Numbered from the stretch's first letter, positions 33,888 through 46,128 are shown. The stretch: DNA of 64,000 nt from Streptococcus sp. Marseille-Q5986 (GCF_946902915.1 NZ_CAMPPY010000004.1:62001-126000); one strand, 5' to 3'. Notes: a model not told the origin generated them from the sequence alone. Translations and numbers: made by a program.

Positions 33888-34429
33888 AAAAAATAGCAGT
33901 TTTTGCTTCTGGTAATGGCTCAAACTTTCAGGTGATTGCCGAAGAATTTCCGGTGGAGTTTGTTTTTTCAGACCATCGTGACGCCTATGTGCTCGAGCGG
34001 GCAAACAAGCTCGGCGTTCTGTCCTATGCTTTTGAACTCAAGGAGTTTGAGAACAAGGCAGACTATGAAGCAGCCCTTGCCGAACTCTTGGAAGTACACC
34101 AGATTGACTTGGTTTGTCTAGCAGGCTACATGAAAATCGTTGGGCCAACTTTATTAGCAGCTTATGAAGGTCGGATTATCAATATTCATCCAGCCTACCT
34201 GCCAGAATTTCCAGGAGCTCATGGGATTGAGGATGCTTGGAATGCTGGCGTTGCTGAGAGCGGCGTGACCATTCACTGGGTGGATTCAGGTGTGGATACA
34301 GGCAAGGTTATCAAACAAGTTCGTGTGCCACGACTAGCTGATGATACCATTGATAGCTTTGAAGATCGGATTCATGAGGCAGAGTACAGGTTGTATCCGG
34401 AAGTAGTGAAGGCTCTATTTACAGATTGA
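33884..34429 (+). CDS. purN: Phosphoribosylglycinamide formyltransferase
   Basis: 10-formyltetrahydrofolate-dependent formylation of GAR. The 181-residue protein has [19 protein letters not shown] at the start (phosphate loop). The catalytic region is [12 protein letters not shown] followed by [16 protein letters not shown], with the conserved Asn-His pair, and the last catalytic Asp is in [10 protein letters not shown]. Normal length for bacterial PurN. Translationally coupled to purM. Confidence 0.96.
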   Translation: MKKIAVFASGNGSNFQVIAEEFPVEFVFSDHRDAYVLERANKLGVLSYAFELKEFENKADYEAALAELLEVHQIDLVCLAGYMKIVGPTLLAAYEGRIINIHPAYLPEFPGAHGIEDAWNAGVAESGVTIHWVDSGVDTGKVIKQVRVPRLADDTIDSFEDRIHEAEYRLYPEVVKALFTD

Positions 34430-34512
34430 CTTTTTGATGATTCATATGATATCTTTGACTTTAAATTGGAGTCAGCGATTGTTGAAGACGGCTTCAAACG
34501 GAGGTATTTGTA

Positions 34513-35022
34513 ATGTTAGAATCTAAAAAAACAACTCGATATGTATTTTATGTCTATCTGATGTTATTAACTTGGGGAATCTTGTTTAAGTTTGAAACAA
34601 ATCCTGAATTTATAGCATTTTTCTTAGCTCCAAGGTATATCAATTGGATTCCATTTTCAGAACCACTAATAGTAGATGGAAAAATTGTTTTTGCTGAAAT
34701 GTTATTTAATCTGATTTCCTTTATTCCATTAGGTGTTTGTTTCCCTCTGATAAAAACTAATTTATCTAGTTTAAGAATAGTCGGGACAGGTTTCTTGATT
34801 AGTCTATTGTTTGAGTGCTTACAGTATATTTTAGCAATAGGTATAACAGATATAACGGATTTGACTTTAAATACGCTAGGTGTTTGTGTAGGCTTACTGA
34901 TTTATCAAATTTTTATAAGAGTGTTCAAATCACAGATTAGAAAATGGGTCAATATCTTAGGTATGCTTAGCCTTGGCTTTGCTTATTTTGTTTTACTGTT
35001 ACTGCATTTAATTGGTGTTTAA
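34513..35022 (+). CDS. VanZ-like membrane protein
   Basis: 169-residue membrane protein of the VanZ-like family, with four to five hydrophobic segments (about 10-27, 66-84, 90-110, 117-136 and 145-167). The family pattern is NWIPFSEPL near 44, NLISFIPLGVCFPL near 72 and LLFECLQYILAIGITDITDLTLNTLG near 101-126. Relatives of VanZ can raise teicoplanin resistance, but function within pur operons is unknown. The same gene stands between purN and purH in pneumococci, so it belongs to the core locus. The ATG follows GGAGGTATTTGTA. Confidence 0.85.
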   Translation: MLESKKTTRYVFYVYLMLLTWGILFKFETNPEFIAFFLAPRYINWIPFSEPLIVDGKIVFAEMLFNLISFIPLGVCFPLIKTNLSSLRIVGTGFLISLLFECLQYILAIGITDITDLTLNTLGVCVGLLIYQIFIRVFKSQIRKWVNILGMLSLGFAYFVLLLLHLIGV

Positions 35023-35046
35023 CTAATGATTAAAAAGGAGAATAGA

Positions 35047-36594
35047 ATGACTAAACGCGCCTTAATCAGCGTCTCAGACAAAGCGGGCATTGTTGAATTT
35101 GCCCAAGAACTTAAAAAACTTGGTTGGGATATTATCTCGACAGGTGGGACAAAGGTTGCCCTTGACAATGCTGGGGTGGAGACCATTTCGATTGATGATG
35201 TGACTGGTTTTCCGGAGATGATGGACGGTCGTGTTAAGACCCTCCATCCAAACATTCACGGAGGTCTCCTCGCTCGTCGTGACTTGGATAGCCACTTGGA
35301 AGCAGCTAAAGATAATAGTATCGAATTGATTGATCTTGTGGTGGTAAATCTCTACCCATTTAAGAAAACCATTCTCAAACCAGATGTGACTTATGCTGAC
35401 GCAGTTGAAAACATCGATATTGGTGGTCCATCTATGCTTCGTTCAGCAGCTAAAAATCATGCCAGCGTAACAGTTGTGGTAGACCCTGCTGACTATGCTG
35501 TGGTTTTGGGCGAATTGGCAGCAAATGGTGAAACTACTTATGAAACTCGACAACGTTTAGCAGCCAAGGTTTTCCGTCACACAGCGGCTTATGATGCCTT
35601 GATTGCGGAATACTTCACAGCACAAGTCGGAGAAAGCAAACCAGAAAAGCTCACTTTGACCTATGACCTCAAACAAGCCATGCGTTACGGGGAAAATCCT
35701 CAACAGGATGCAGACTTCTACCAAAAAGCCTTGCCGACTGACTACTCAATTGCTTCAGCAAAACAGCTCAACGGGAAAGAATTATCCTTTAACAATATCC
35801 GTGACGCCGATGCGGCTATTCGTATTATCCGTGACTTCAAAGACCGTCCAACCGTTGTGGCTCTCAAACACATGAATCCATGCGGTATCGGTCAGGCTGA
35901 TGACATTGAGACTGCTTGGGACTACGCTTATGAGTCTGACCCAGTGTCTATCTTTGGCGGAATTGTTGTTCTCAACCGTGAGGTGGGTGCTGCGACAGCT
36001 GAGAAGATGCATGGTGTATTCCTTGAAATCATCATTGCACCAAGCTATACAGATGAAGCGCTAACCATTTTGATCAATAAAAAGAAAAACTTGCGTATCC
36101 TTGCCTTGCCATTTAATGCTCAAGAGGCTAGCGAAGTGGAAGCAGAATACACAGGTGTTGTCGGTGGACTTCTGGTGCAAAACCAAGACGTTATCAAAGA
36201 AAGTCCAGCTGACTGGCAAGTGGTTACCAAACGCCAACCAACGGAGACAGAGGCGACTGCCCTTGAGTTTGCATGGAAGGCTATCAAGTATGTTAAATCA
36301 AACGGCATCATCGTGACCAACGACCACATGACACTTGGTGTTGGCTCAGGTCAAACTAACCGTGTGGCTTCTGTTCGTATTGCCATTGACCAAGCCAAAG
36401 ACCGCCTTGACGGCGCTGTTCTTGCTTCAGATGCCTTCTTCCCATTTGCGGATAACGTAGAAGAAATCGCTAAAGCAGGCATCAAGGCGATAATCCAACC
36501 TGGAGGATCAGTCCGTGACCAAGAATCCATCGAAGCGGCGGACAAATATGGCTTGACCATGGTCTTCACAGGAGTGAGACATTTTAGACATTAA
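35047..36594 (+). CDS. purH: AICAR transformylase / IMP cyclohydrolase
   Basis: Bifunctional enzyme for the last two steps to IMP. The 515-residue protein has the N-terminal cyclohydrolase ([46 protein letters not shown]). The C-terminal transformylase (from about 200) shows [13 protein letters not shown], the catalytic Lys-His in [10 protein letters not shown] (about 278-287) and GSGQTNRV (about 437-444). ATG 35047 follows AAAGGAGAATAGA. An upstream in-frame ATG (35026) has no ribosome site. Followed by a terminator, so this transcript unit ends here. Confidence 0.97.
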   Translation: MTKRALISVSDKAGIVEFAQELKKLGWDIISTGGTKVALDNAGVETISIDDVTGFPEMMDGRVKTLHPNIHGGLLARRDLDSHLEAAKDNSIELIDLVVVNLYPFKKTILKPDVTYADAVENIDIGGPSMLRSAAKNHASVTVVVDPADYAVVLGELAANGETTYETRQRLAAKVFRHTAAYDALIAEYFTAQVGESKPEKLTLTYDLKQAMRYGENPQQDADFYQKALPTDYSIASAKQLNGKELSFNNIRDADAAIRIIRDFKDRPTVVALKHMNPCGIGQADDIETAWDYAYESDPVSIFGGIVVLNREVGAATAEKMHGVFLEIIIAPSYTDEALTILINKKKNLRILALPFNAQEASEVEAEYTGVVGGLLVQNQDVIKESPADWQVVTKRQPTETEATALEFAWKAIKYVKSNGIIVTNDHMTLGVGSGQTNRVASVRIAIDQAKDRLDGAVLASDAFFPFADNVEEIAKAGIKAIIQPGGSVRDQESIEAADKYGLTMVFTGVRHFRH

Positions 36595-36601
36595 GAAAAC
36601 G

Positions 36602-36632
36602 AAAGGGAAGAAAACAGTTTCTTTCCTTTTTT
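36602..36632 (+). terminator. Terminator after purH
   Basis: AAAGGGAAGAAA pairs with TTTCTTTCCTTT (one G-T) across ACAG, then TTT. Confidence 0.85.
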
Positions 36633-36677
36633 GACTTAAAATGCTAAGTGAAACAAGATTAAAACGAACGTTTGTGA

Positions 36678-36683
36678 TATAAT
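36678..36683 (+). promoter_or_regulatory. purD promoter -10
   Basis: TATAAT one base after a TG (extended -10), 33 nt before the ATG; no good -35. AAAACGAACGTTT at 36661-36673, in the spacer, resembles the lactic-acid-bacterial PurBox core CGAAC and could bind PurR. Confidence 0.5.
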
Positions 36684-36715
36684 GTTAGTAAATAATTCGA
36701 AAAAGAGGTTGAGAG

Positions 36716-37981
36716 ATGAAGCTGTTAGTTGTCGGTTCTGGTGGTCGTGAACATGTCATTGCTAAGAAGTTGCTTGAGTCAAAAGACGTTGAAAAAGTCT
36801 TTGTAGCTCCTGGGAATGACGGGATGACTCTGGATGGTCTGGAATTGGTAAATATCTCTATTTCCGAACATTCTAAATTGATTGAGTTTGCAAAAGTCAA
36901 CGATATTGCTTGGACCTTCATTGGGCCAGATGATGCCCTTGCTGCTGGTATTGTGGATGATTTCCATGCAGCTGGTATCAAAGCCTTTGGTCCGACAAGA
37001 TTGGCAGCGGAGCTGGAGTGGTCTAAGGATTTCGCTAAGGAACTCATGGTCAAATGCGACGTTCCGACAGCAGTCTATGGGACATTTTCAGATTTCGAGG
37101 AAGCCAAGGCCTACATCGAAGAAAAAGGCGCTCCAATCGTAGTTAAAGCGGATGGCTTGGCGCTTGGGAAGGGCGTCGTTGTAGCTGAAACGGTTGAGCA
37201 AGCAGTCGAAGCCGCTTTCGAGATGCTCTTGGATAATAAATTCGGTGACTCAGGTGCGCGTGTAGTTATCGAGGAATTCCTTGAAGGAGAAGAGTTCTCT
37301 CTCTTTGCCTTTGTCAATGGGGACAAGTTCTACATGATGCCAACGGCTCAGGATCACAAACGTGCTTACGATGACGATAAGGGTCCTAACACTGGTGGGA
37401 TGGGTGCCTATGCGCCAGTTCCTCACTTGCCACAGAGCGTGGTTGACACAGCGGTTGACACTATTGTCACGCCAGTCCTTGAAGGCATGATTAAAGAAGG
37501 TCGTCCGTATCTCGGTGTCCTTTATGCTGGTCTTATCTTAACAGCTGATGGACCGAAAGTCATCGAGTTCAACTCACGCTTCGGAGATCCAGAAACGCAA
37601 ATCATCTTACCTCGTTTGACATCTGATTTTGCACAAAATATCACGGGTATCCTCGATGGCAAGGAGCCGAACATCACGTGGACGGAAAAGGGTGTGACTC
37701 TGGGTGTGGTTGTCGCATCCAAGGGATACCCGCTAGATTATGCAAAGGGTGTCGAGTTGCCAGCCAAAACCGATGGCAATATCATCACCTACTATGCAGG
37801 GGCTAAGTTTGCGGAAAATAGCAGAGTACTGCTATCCAACGGTGGACGTGTCTATATGCTCGTCACCACAGCAGACACCGTCAAAGAAGCCCAAGAAACC
37901 ATCTACCAAGAACTCGCTCAACAAAAAACAGAAGGTCTCTTCTACCGAACAGATATCGGAAGCAAGGCCATAAAAGATTAA
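36716..37981 (+). CDS. purD: Phosphoribosylamine-glycine ligase (GAR synthetase)
   Basis: ATP-grasp ligase joining glycine to phosphoribosylamine, the second step of the pathway. The 421-residue protein has the N-terminal Rossmann-like start KLLVVGSGGREHVIAKKL. The ATP-grasp core has IVVKADGLALGKGV (about 141-154) and EEFLEGEEFSLFAFV (about 184-198), and the metal-binding EFNSRFGDPETQ lies at about 284-295. Own promoter after the purH terminator. ATG 36716 is preceded by AAGAGGTTGAGAG. Confidence 0.96.
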   Translation: MKLLVVGSGGREHVIAKKLLESKDVEKVFVAPGNDGMTLDGLELVNISISEHSKLIEFAKVNDIAWTFIGPDDALAAGIVDDFHAAGIKAFGPTRLAAELEWSKDFAKELMVKCDVPTAVYGTFSDFEEAKAYIEEKGAPIVVKADGLALGKGVVVAETVEQAVEAAFEMLLDNKFGDSGARVVIEEFLEGEEFSLFAFVNGDKFYMMPTAQDHKRAYDDDKGPNTGGMGAYAPVPHLPQSVVDTAVDTIVTPVLEGMIKEGRPYLGVLYAGLILTADGPKVIEFNSRFGDPETQIILPRLTSDFAQNITGILDGKEPNITWTEKGVTLGVVVASKGYPLDYAKGVELPAKTDGNIITYYAGAKFAENSRVLLSNGGRVYMLVTTADTVKEAQETIYQELAQQKTEGLFYRTDIGSKAIKD

Positions 37982-38009
37982 CAGATACTAAAATTGTCAT
38001 GGTGAGCGA

Positions 38010-38150
38010 AAGCGAGCCACTATAGGATGATCGTCGCAGTAGTGGAACTCCTAGTAGTAAAGCTATTAGGAGCGGGAAACTGGAGACCTATGCTCCAGTT
38101 TTAGTAATGGAACGCCATAGGCGGTCGCTTACGTCCGTACTACAATAGAC
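38010..38150 (+). other. Structured purE leader with serial stem-loops
   Basis: The 191-nt gap before purE is GC-richer than its surroundings and folds by eye into successive hairpins: CCACTA...TAGTGG (38018-38052), CTCCTA...TTAGGAG (38048-38073), AAACTGGAG-ACCTATG-CTCCAGTTT (38077-38101) and CGCC-ATA-GGCG. Two near-copies of AGTAGTGGAACTCC occur at about 38047 and 38103. Two tiny frames (25 and 13 codons, from 38029 and 38107) lack ribosome sites. Not recognised as a known riboswitch; an attenuator or a small repeat element are both possible. Confidence 0.45.
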
Positions 38151-38172
38151 GATTATTAAAAAAGGAGAATAA

Positions 38173-38661
38173 ATGAAACCAGTAATTTCCATCATCATGG
38201 GCTCCAAATCCGACTGGACAACCATGCAAAAAACAGCAGAAGTCCTCGACCGCTTCGGTGTAGCCTACGAAAAGAAGGTTGTCTCTGCCCACCGTACTCC
38301 AGACCTTATGTTTAGACATGCCGAAGAAGCCCGTAGCCGCGGCATCAAGGTCATTATCGCTGGTGCAGGTGGCGCAGCCCATTTGCCAGGTATGGTCGCA
38401 GCGAAAACAACCCTTCCTGTCATTGGTGTACCGGTCAAATCGCGCGCTCTTAGTGGCGTGGATTCACTCTACTCTATCGCTCAGATGCCAGGTGGTGTGC
38501 CAGTCGCAACCATGGCTATCGGTGAAGCGGGTGCGACTAATGCGGCTCTCTTTGCCCTCCGTCTCCTTTCAGTAGAGGAGCAGGCTATCGCGATAGCATT
38601 GGCAGATTTCGCAGAAGAGCAAGAAAAAATCGCAGAGGAGTCTACAAATGAGCTCATCTAA
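38173..38661 (+). CDS. purE: N5-carboxyaminoimidazole ribonucleotide mutase
   Basis: Class I PurE, which rearranges N5-CAIR to CAIR; the octameric enzyme works with PurK. The 162-residue protein shows [14 protein letters not shown] (phosphate loop, residues 4-17), [12 protein letters not shown] (His about 41) and [28 protein letters not shown]. The ATG follows AAAAAAGGAGAATAA. Its end overlaps purK by 14 nt. Confidence 0.96.
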   Translation: MKPVISIIMGSKSDWTTMQKTAEVLDRFGVAYEKKVVSAHRTPDLMFRHAEEARSRGIKVIIAGAGGAAHLPGMVAAKTTLPVIGVPVKSRALSGVDSLYSIAQMPGGVPVATMAIGEAGATNAALFALRLLSVEEQAIAIALADFAEEQEKIAEESTNELI

Positions 38662-39739
38662 AACAATCGGAATTATCGGTGGTGGTCAGCTGGGACAGAT
38701 GATGGCCATTTCTGCTATCTACATGGGACACAAGGTCATCGCGCTGGATCCTGCGGTGGATTGCTCGGCCTCTCGCGTGGCGGAAATCATCGTGGCTCCT
38801 TATAACGATGTGGATGCCCTCCGTCAGTTGGCAGAACGTTGCGATGTCCTGACCTATGAGTTTGAAAATGTCGATGCTGACGGTCTTGACGCTGTTATCA
38901 AAGACGGTCAGCTTCCACAAGGGACTGACTTGCTCCGCATTTCTCAAAATCGCATTTTTGAAAAGGACTTTCTTTCCAACAAGACCCAAGTTACCGTAGC
39001 ACCTTATAAGGTTGTAACTTCTAGCCAAGACTTGGCAGATATCGACCTCTCTAAAAACTATGTTCTCAAGACGGCGACCGGTGGTTACGATGGTCATGGT
39101 CAAAAGGTTATTCGTTCAGAAGCAGATTTGGTAGAAGCATATGCACTAGCAGACTCAGCAGATTGCGTTTTGGAAGAATTCGTCAACTTTGACCTTGAAA
39201 TTTCTGTCATCGTGTCTGGTAATGGCAAGGATGTGACGATTTTCCCAGTTCAAGAAAATATCCATCGCAATAACATCCTGTCTAAGACTATTGTGCCTGC
39301 TCGCATTTCAGAAAGTCTGGCTGGAAAAGCCAAAGCTATGGCAGTACGAATCGCAGAACAACTCAAGCTATCTGGAACCCTTTGCGTGGAAATGTTTGCC
39401 ACCGCTGATGATATTATCGTCAATGAGATTGCCCCGCGTCCACACAATTCAGGCCATTACTCAATCGAAGCCTGTGACTTTTCACAATTTGACACTCATA
39501 TTTTAGGAGTTCTCGCAGCACCATTGCCAGCCATCAAATTGCATGCGCCTGCAGTCATGCTCAATGTTCTCGGCCAACACGTCGATGCTGCTGAAAAATA
39601 TGTCACAGAAAATCCAAGCGCCCACCTCCACATGTATGGTAAAATAGAAGCGAAACACAACCGCAAGATGGGGCATGTGACTTTGTTTAGTGATATGCCG
39701 GATAGCGTGATTGAGTTTGGAGAAGGGATTGATTTTTAG
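38648..39739 (+). CDS. purK: N5-carboxyaminoimidazole ribonucleotide synthase
   Basis: ATP-grasp enzyme making N5-CAIR from AIR, bicarbonate and ATP. The 363-residue protein starts [17 protein letters not shown] and contains [16 protein letters not shown] (about 138-153), [15 protein letters not shown] (ATP-binding) and [18 protein letters not shown] (about 259-276). It overlaps purE by 14 nt, with a GCAGAGGAG ribosome site inside purE. The next small gene follows after 9 nt. Confidence 0.96.
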   Translation: MSSSKTIGIIGGGQLGQMMAISAIYMGHKVIALDPAVDCSASRVAEIIVAPYNDVDALRQLAERCDVLTYEFENVDADGLDAVIKDGQLPQGTDLLRISQNRIFEKDFLSNKTQVTVAPYKVVTSSQDLADIDLSKNYVLKTATGGYDGHGQKVIRSEADLVEAYALADSADCVLEEFVNFDLEISVIVSGNGKDVTIFPVQENIHRNNILSKTIVPARISESLAGKAKAMAVRIAEQLKLSGTLCVEMFATADDIIVNEIAPRPHNSGHYSIEACDFSQFDTHILGVLAAPLPAIKLHAPAVMLNVLGQHVDAAEKYVTENPSAHLHMYGKIEAKHNRKMGHVTLFSDMPDSVIEFGEGIDF

Positions 39740-39748
39740 GAGAAACCT

Positions 39749-39997
39749 ATGATTCAAATCATCGTTAATGCATTTATTGAAAAGAGTGAGACTGGAGCAA
39801 TTGTCGAAGTCTTGTATGCCAGTGCTGACCAGGATAAGGTACAAGCTAAATATGAAAAACTAGTTGCACAATATCCTGAACACTATTTGGTGATTTATGA
39901 TTTGCCATTGGATACAAATCTCAACGAATTACCCCACTATTCATCTGTGCTTATTGGAAAAGAGGAATTTGAGGAGTTCTCTAACTTGAGTCCTTAA
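39749..39997 (+). CDS. Small conserved hypothetical protein
   Basis: Hypothetical 82-residue protein, not recognised by family. It is acidic, predicted soluble and mixed alpha/beta: IQIIVNAFIEKS, AIVEVLYASAD, LVIYDLPLDTNLNEL. The ribosome site AGGAGAAACCT overlaps the purK stop region and the gene begins 9 nt after purK, so it is co-transcribed with the pur genes. A small gene also lies at this place in S. pneumoniae, so it is probably core rather than part of the inserted module that follows. Confidence 0.65.
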   Translation: MIQIIVNAFIEKSETGAIVEVLYASADQDKVQAKYEKLVAQYPEHYLVIYDLPLDTNLNELPHYSSVLIGKEEFEEFSNLSP

Positions 39998-40024
39998 GAA
40001 AATGAAAGATAGGTGAAAGAAAAT

Positions 40025-40672
40025 ATGAAATACTATGCTGTAAAGTTAGGTAGACAAACTGGAATTTTTGAGACATGGGGAGAAGCGGAAGCACAAGTTA
40101 AAGGATTTCCTAATGCAAAGTTTAAATCTTTCTCTTCGTTTGAGGAGGCTAAATCTTATCTTGAAGATTCTAATCAGAGCCAATCTAGTAATCTAGTTGA
40201 GTATGAAGCTTATGTAGATGGTTCTTTTGATAAAAATAAAAATATATATGGTTCGGGTGTAGTTATAATTAAGAATAATGAAGTGATAGAAAAAATTTCA
40301 TTTTCGGGTTCTGATGAAAAATATATTGAGAGTTATCAGATTGCAGGAGAGGTAAAAGCAGTCCTTCGGGCGATGGAATGGGCTGTTAACCATAATATTT
40401 CTTCAATTGCCATCTATTACGACTATGAGGGAATAAGATCATGGGCTTTAGGAGAATGGAAGACAAATAAAGCTGTCTCTAAAGACTATAAATATAAATT
40501 TGATGTACTTTCTAGGAAAATCGATGTATATTTTAAAAAGGTAAAGGCTCATAGCGGGGTATACTTCAATGAACTTGCTGATGAATTGGCAAAAAGTGCC
40601 GCATTAGGAAGAGTATTTATTTCTGAAACTAATGAGGAAAAAATTCGGAAAATGGTCAAAATAGATGTATAG
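40025..40672 (+). CDS. Viroplasmin-RNase HI protein of the RnlAB module
   Basis: 215-residue protein with an N-terminal caulimovirus-viroplasmin-type domain (residues 1-48, YYAVKLGRQTGIFETWGEA then VKGFPNAKFKSF), which binds RNA-DNA hybrids. A ribonuclease HI domain follows. Its acidic active-site residues are visible: Asp in YVDGSF (about 70), Glu in AGEVKAVLRAMEWA (about 111), Asp in IYYDYEG (about 134) and Asp in LADELAKSAA (about 191). ATG 40025 lies 8 nt after AGGTGA. Its TAG overlaps a GTG that starts the following RnlA frame (TAGTG), so the two are coupled. In Escherichia coli RNase HI binds and activates RnlA, which makes this pairing meaningful. Confidence 0.88.
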   Translation: MKYYAVKLGRQTGIFETWGEAEAQVKGFPNAKFKSFSSFEEAKSYLEDSNQSQSSNLVEYEAYVDGSFDKNKNIYGSGVVIIKNNEVIEKISFSGSDEKYIESYQIAGEVKAVLRAMEWAVNHNISSIAIYYDYEGIRSWALGEWKTNKAVSKDYKYKFDVLSRKIDVYFKKVKAHSGVYFNELADELAKSAALGRVFISETNEEKIRKMVKIDV

Positions 40673-41681
40673 TGAATACAAATCAAGGTGAATTTTTTCT
40701 TGATGTCTTTTTCAAAAAAGATGGAGTAATGGAGGAGACAGCAAGTTTCTGACATTGAAAGAAAAGTTGTGTGATTATATTGTCGAGAATTGTAAAAATA
40801 ATGAAAATCAGGCAAGTTCACAGGTTCCATGGTTTACGGCTAAAAATCTGATTAATGAAGATGTTGAGACCGTAATTGGCCTAATTAAGGATTCTGAGTA
40901 TTGTAAAGAAGAATTGTCTCATTCTAAAAGCAATGGACATCCAACATGGAAGTTTAGAGGAGTTCAAGGTGAAAGTCTAACAATTACCTATTATAATAAA
41001 AATAATGATGGAAATGGTAAGCTTCTCTTACAAGGTAAACCAGAATTATTATTTTTAGAATCAATTGAAATACTTACTCAGTTGTTTGATACGGATGAGA
41101 TTGAAACAAAATTCAATGATAGTGGTTTTTTTGAAAGTCAAATTGACGAGTCAATTATTCAAAATGATATTTTAAGCATAATGCCCAATGCTTTTGATAA
41201 ATTACCTAGTGATCAGTTGAAGAAAACTGTAAAACAGGCGCTAATCTTTAAAAATTTCAAATCTAATTTTGAAGATTATACAGTGTATACTTTTCTAGCA
41301 TACCGAGCTTTAGAGGGACATTTAAGATGGATTTTAAGTGAGCTTGATATTGATTGGCATTCTAAAGGGAAGCCAATGTCAACATCATTCTATATGTTTG
41401 ATAAGGTATCAAGTGAGGGAGCATATAGCTATATCTTACAATCCTGCTACCATGTGAATGTTGAAAGTAAATACCTAACTAAAAAAGAACAGTTTCTAAC
41501 ATATATAGGCGAATTGTATCAAATATTGGGTGACGAGAGAAATAGTTATTTTCATTGGAAAAAGTTTGAACCTGGACTTTCTTTAGATGAAACTGCGCTG
41601 ATTGAAGATGAGGCAACTGCTCGATATATCATTGTAAAATGTTTGACTAAAATCGAAGAATATTATAAACTATTCCATTAG
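40672..41681 (+). pseudogene. rnlA: RnlA-family toxin (RNase LS), N-terminal frameshift
   Basis: Endoribonuclease toxin of the RnlA family. A GTG overlapping the RNase HI stop opens a frame encoding NTNQGEFFLDVFFKKDGV and then MEETASF up to TGA at 40750. One base further back, LTLKEKLCDYIVENC continues as a 308-residue frame to 41681. Without the shift the protein would have about 335 residues, near the 357 of E. coli RnlA. Matches to that protein: KLLLQGKPEL, the YRALEGHLRWIL-FYMFDK block, and the HEPN-like active site ERNSYFHW (Arg-x4-His). The shift may be mutation, sequencing error, TTG re-initiation at 40755 or recoding. Confidence 0.72.
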
Positions 41682-41707
41682 TATTAAAAATTTAAAGGAG
41701 GTAGAAA

Positions 41708-41998
41708 ATGTTTCGCATAGTAGAACTTGGATTGGATAAGTATATGGCAATTGTTTATTCATGTTCTTGTGATTCTCCGCTTTCTTACCTCCTTGATATT
41801 GAGAAACAGATAAGGGAGTTAGGTATTGGAGATGGCTATATTCTATTTGATACCTTACTAAGTAAAGGAAATATATCTACAAGATTTTTTGAAGCAAAAT
41901 TTGAAGATGGTAAATTTGTTAAGTCATCTTTTCAAAATATTGAAATTACAAAAAAGTCCGAAATCAGAAAAAAGCTAGTGAATTTTATAGAGGATTAG
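41708..41998 (+). CDS. rnlB: RnlB-family antitoxin
   Basis: 96-residue protein directly after the RnlA-type toxin, with an excellent ribosome site AAAGGAGG. It resembles E. coli RnlB in length class, order and pattern: an N-terminal FRIVELGLDKYMAIVYS, a central short helix, GYILFDTLLSKG, then NISTRFFEAKFEDGKF. RnlB neutralises RnlA; in E. coli, phage T4 shut-off of host transcription lowers RnlB and releases the toxin unless the phage carries Dmd. Assignment rests on context and moderate similarity, so weaker than for RnlA. Very AT-rich, unlike the flanking pur genes. Confidence 0.75.
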   Translation: MFRIVELGLDKYMAIVYSCSCDSPLSYLLDIEKQIRELGIGDGYILFDTLLSKGNISTRFFEAKFEDGKFVKSSFQNIEITKKSEIRKKLVNFIED

Positions 41999-42096
41999 GG
42001 ATAAATTTAAACAATTCCTTACTAACAGAAGTACAGAAAAGAATAATTAACAAGGGCTTAGCTCTGTAACTTTGCAATATTATATAGGAGAAAAAC

Positions 42097-43395
42097 ATGA
42101 TCAACCGTTACTCTCGCCCTGAGATGGCGAACATTTGGAGTGAAGAAAATAAATACCGTGCTTGGCTTGAGGTGGAAATCCTCGCTGACGAGGCATGGGC
42201 TGAGTTGGGGGAAATCCCTAAGGAAGATGTAGCTTTGATTCGCGAAAAAGCGGACTTTGACATTGACCGTATTCTTGAAATCGAGCAGGAGACTCGCCAT
42301 GACGTAGTGGCCTTCACACGTGCGGTTTCTGAAACTCTTGGTGAGGAGCGTAAGTGGGTCCACTATGGTTTGACTTCTACCGATGTGGTGGATACGGCCT
42401 ACGGTTACCTCTACAAGCAGGCCAATGATATCATTCGTCGTGACCTTGAAAACTTCACCAACATCATCGCTGATAAGGCTAAGGAGCACAAGTTCACCAT
42501 CATGATGGGGCGTACCCACGGTGTGCATGCGGAGCCGACAACTTTTGGCCTTAAATTGGCGACTTGGTATAGCGAAATGAAGCGCAACATGGAGCGTTTC
42601 GAGCATGCGGCTGCTGGAGTAGAAGCTGGTAAGATTTCGGGTGCGGTTGGAAACTTCGCCAACATCCCACCATTTGTTGAGCAATATGTCTGCGACAAAC
42701 TGGGTATCCGTGCCCAAGAAATCTCTACACAGGTCCTTCCTCGTGACCTTCACGCTGAGTACTTTGCGGTTCTTGCCAGCATTGCGACTTCAATTGAGCG
42801 CATGGCGACTGAGATCCGTGGTCTGCAAAAGTCTGAGCAACGTGAAGTAGAAGAGTTCTTTGCCAAAGGTCAAAAAGGCTCTTCAGCAATGCCTCACAAA
42901 CGCAACCCAATCGGTTCTGAGAACATGACAGGTCTTGCACGTGTCATCCGTGGTCACATGGTGACGGCCTATGAGAATGTCGCTCTCTGGCATGAACGCG
43001 ATATCTCTCACTCATCAGCTGAGCGTATCATCACACCTGATACGACCATCTTGATTGACTACATGCTCAACCGTTTTGGAAATATCGTCAAGAACTTGAC
43101 AGTCTTCCCAGAAAATATGATACGAAACATGAACTCGACTTTCGGTCTTATCTTTAGCCAACGTGCTATGTTGACCTTAATTGAGAAAGGCATGACCCGT
43201 GAGCAAGCCTATGACTTGGTGCAACCAAAAACAGCTTACTCTTGGGACAATAAAGTAGACTTTAAACCACTTCTTAAAGCAGATCCAGAAGTGACTTCGC
43301 GTTTGACTCAAGAGGAACTCGACGAAATCTTCAATCCTGCATACTACACCAAACGTGTGGATGATATCTTTAAACGTCTTGGACTTGGTGATTAA
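42097..43395 (+). CDS. purB: Adenylosuccinate lyase
   Basis: Cleaves SAICAR to AICAR and adenylosuccinate to AMP. The 432-residue protein starts [20 protein letters not shown] and has [13 protein letters not shown] (about 87-99), [15 protein letters not shown] (catalytic His about 141) and the fumarase-superfamily signature [17 protein letters not shown] (about 262-278). In pneumococci purB follows purK closely; here 2.1 kb separate them because of the RNase HI-RnlA-RnlB insertion. The ATG follows ATAGGAGAAAAAC. Confidence 0.97.
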   Translation: MINRYSRPEMANIWSEENKYRAWLEVEILADEAWAELGEIPKEDVALIREKADFDIDRILEIEQETRHDVVAFTRAVSETLGEERKWVHYGLTSTDVVDTAYGYLYKQANDIIRRDLENFTNIIADKAKEHKFTIMMGRTHGVHAEPTTFGLKLATWYSEMKRNMERFEHAAAGVEAGKISGAVGNFANIPPFVEQYVCDKLGIRAQEISTQVLPRDLHAEYFAVLASIATSIERMATEIRGLQKSEQREVEEFFAKGQKGSSAMPHKRNPIGSENMTGLARVIRGHMVTAYENVALWHERDISHSSAERIITPDTTILIDYMLNRFGNIVKNLTVFPENMIRNMNSTFGLIFSQRAMLTLIEKGMTREQAYDLVQPKTAYSWDNKVDFKPLLKADPEVTSRLTQEELDEIFNPAYYTKRVDDIFKRLGLGD

Positions 43396-43402
43396 TCATA
43401 AC

Positions 43403-43430
43403 AAAAAGCGAGATTCAATCTCGCTTTTTT
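43403..43430 (+). terminator. purB terminator (bidirectional)
   Basis: AAAAAGCGAGATT-C-AATCTCGCTTTTTT perfect stem. The A-run on the left also makes it a terminator for strH from the other side. Confidence 0.92.
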
Positions 43431-43449
43431 GTATGCTTATCGAAGGGTG

Positions 43450-45869
<2,420 letters not shown>

Positions 45870-45896
45870 GACAAAACCTCCTTGTTATTATCACAT

Positions 45897-45912
45897 ATGA
45901 TAGCGCTTACAT
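45897..45912. promoter_or_regulatory. cre site upstream of strH
   Basis: ATGATAGCGCTTACAT fits the CcpA consensus WTGNNARCGNWWWCAW at every constrained position. It lies about 30 nt before the strH start, so glucose repression by roadblock or promoter overlap is expected. Confidence 0.8.
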
Positions 45913-46128
45913 AAATCAATTTTATTTTATTATCTAAGGAGTAAAATGTTAAGTGAGTTTATATAATCACTATAATAAATAGAGGAAATCATAAGATTTA
46001 GAAGAAAATTATTCCCAGAAATGAGAAAGACAATACTTAACTTATTTTTAGTACAAACGCTACTAATTAAATAAGAGTCCTCCATAGCGTTCTCACAACT
46101 TCTTTCTCGTGCTATAATGAATATAGAA

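Noticed and set aside
38029-38145. Two tiny frames in the purE leader (25 and 13 codons)
   Set aside because: No ribosome sites; the stretch is better explained by RNA hairpins.
42058-42753. A 231-codon frame on the - strand across the start of purB
   Set aside because: It mirrors the strongly coding purB frame, has no ribosome site and its product is unlike any family I know. Shadow frame.
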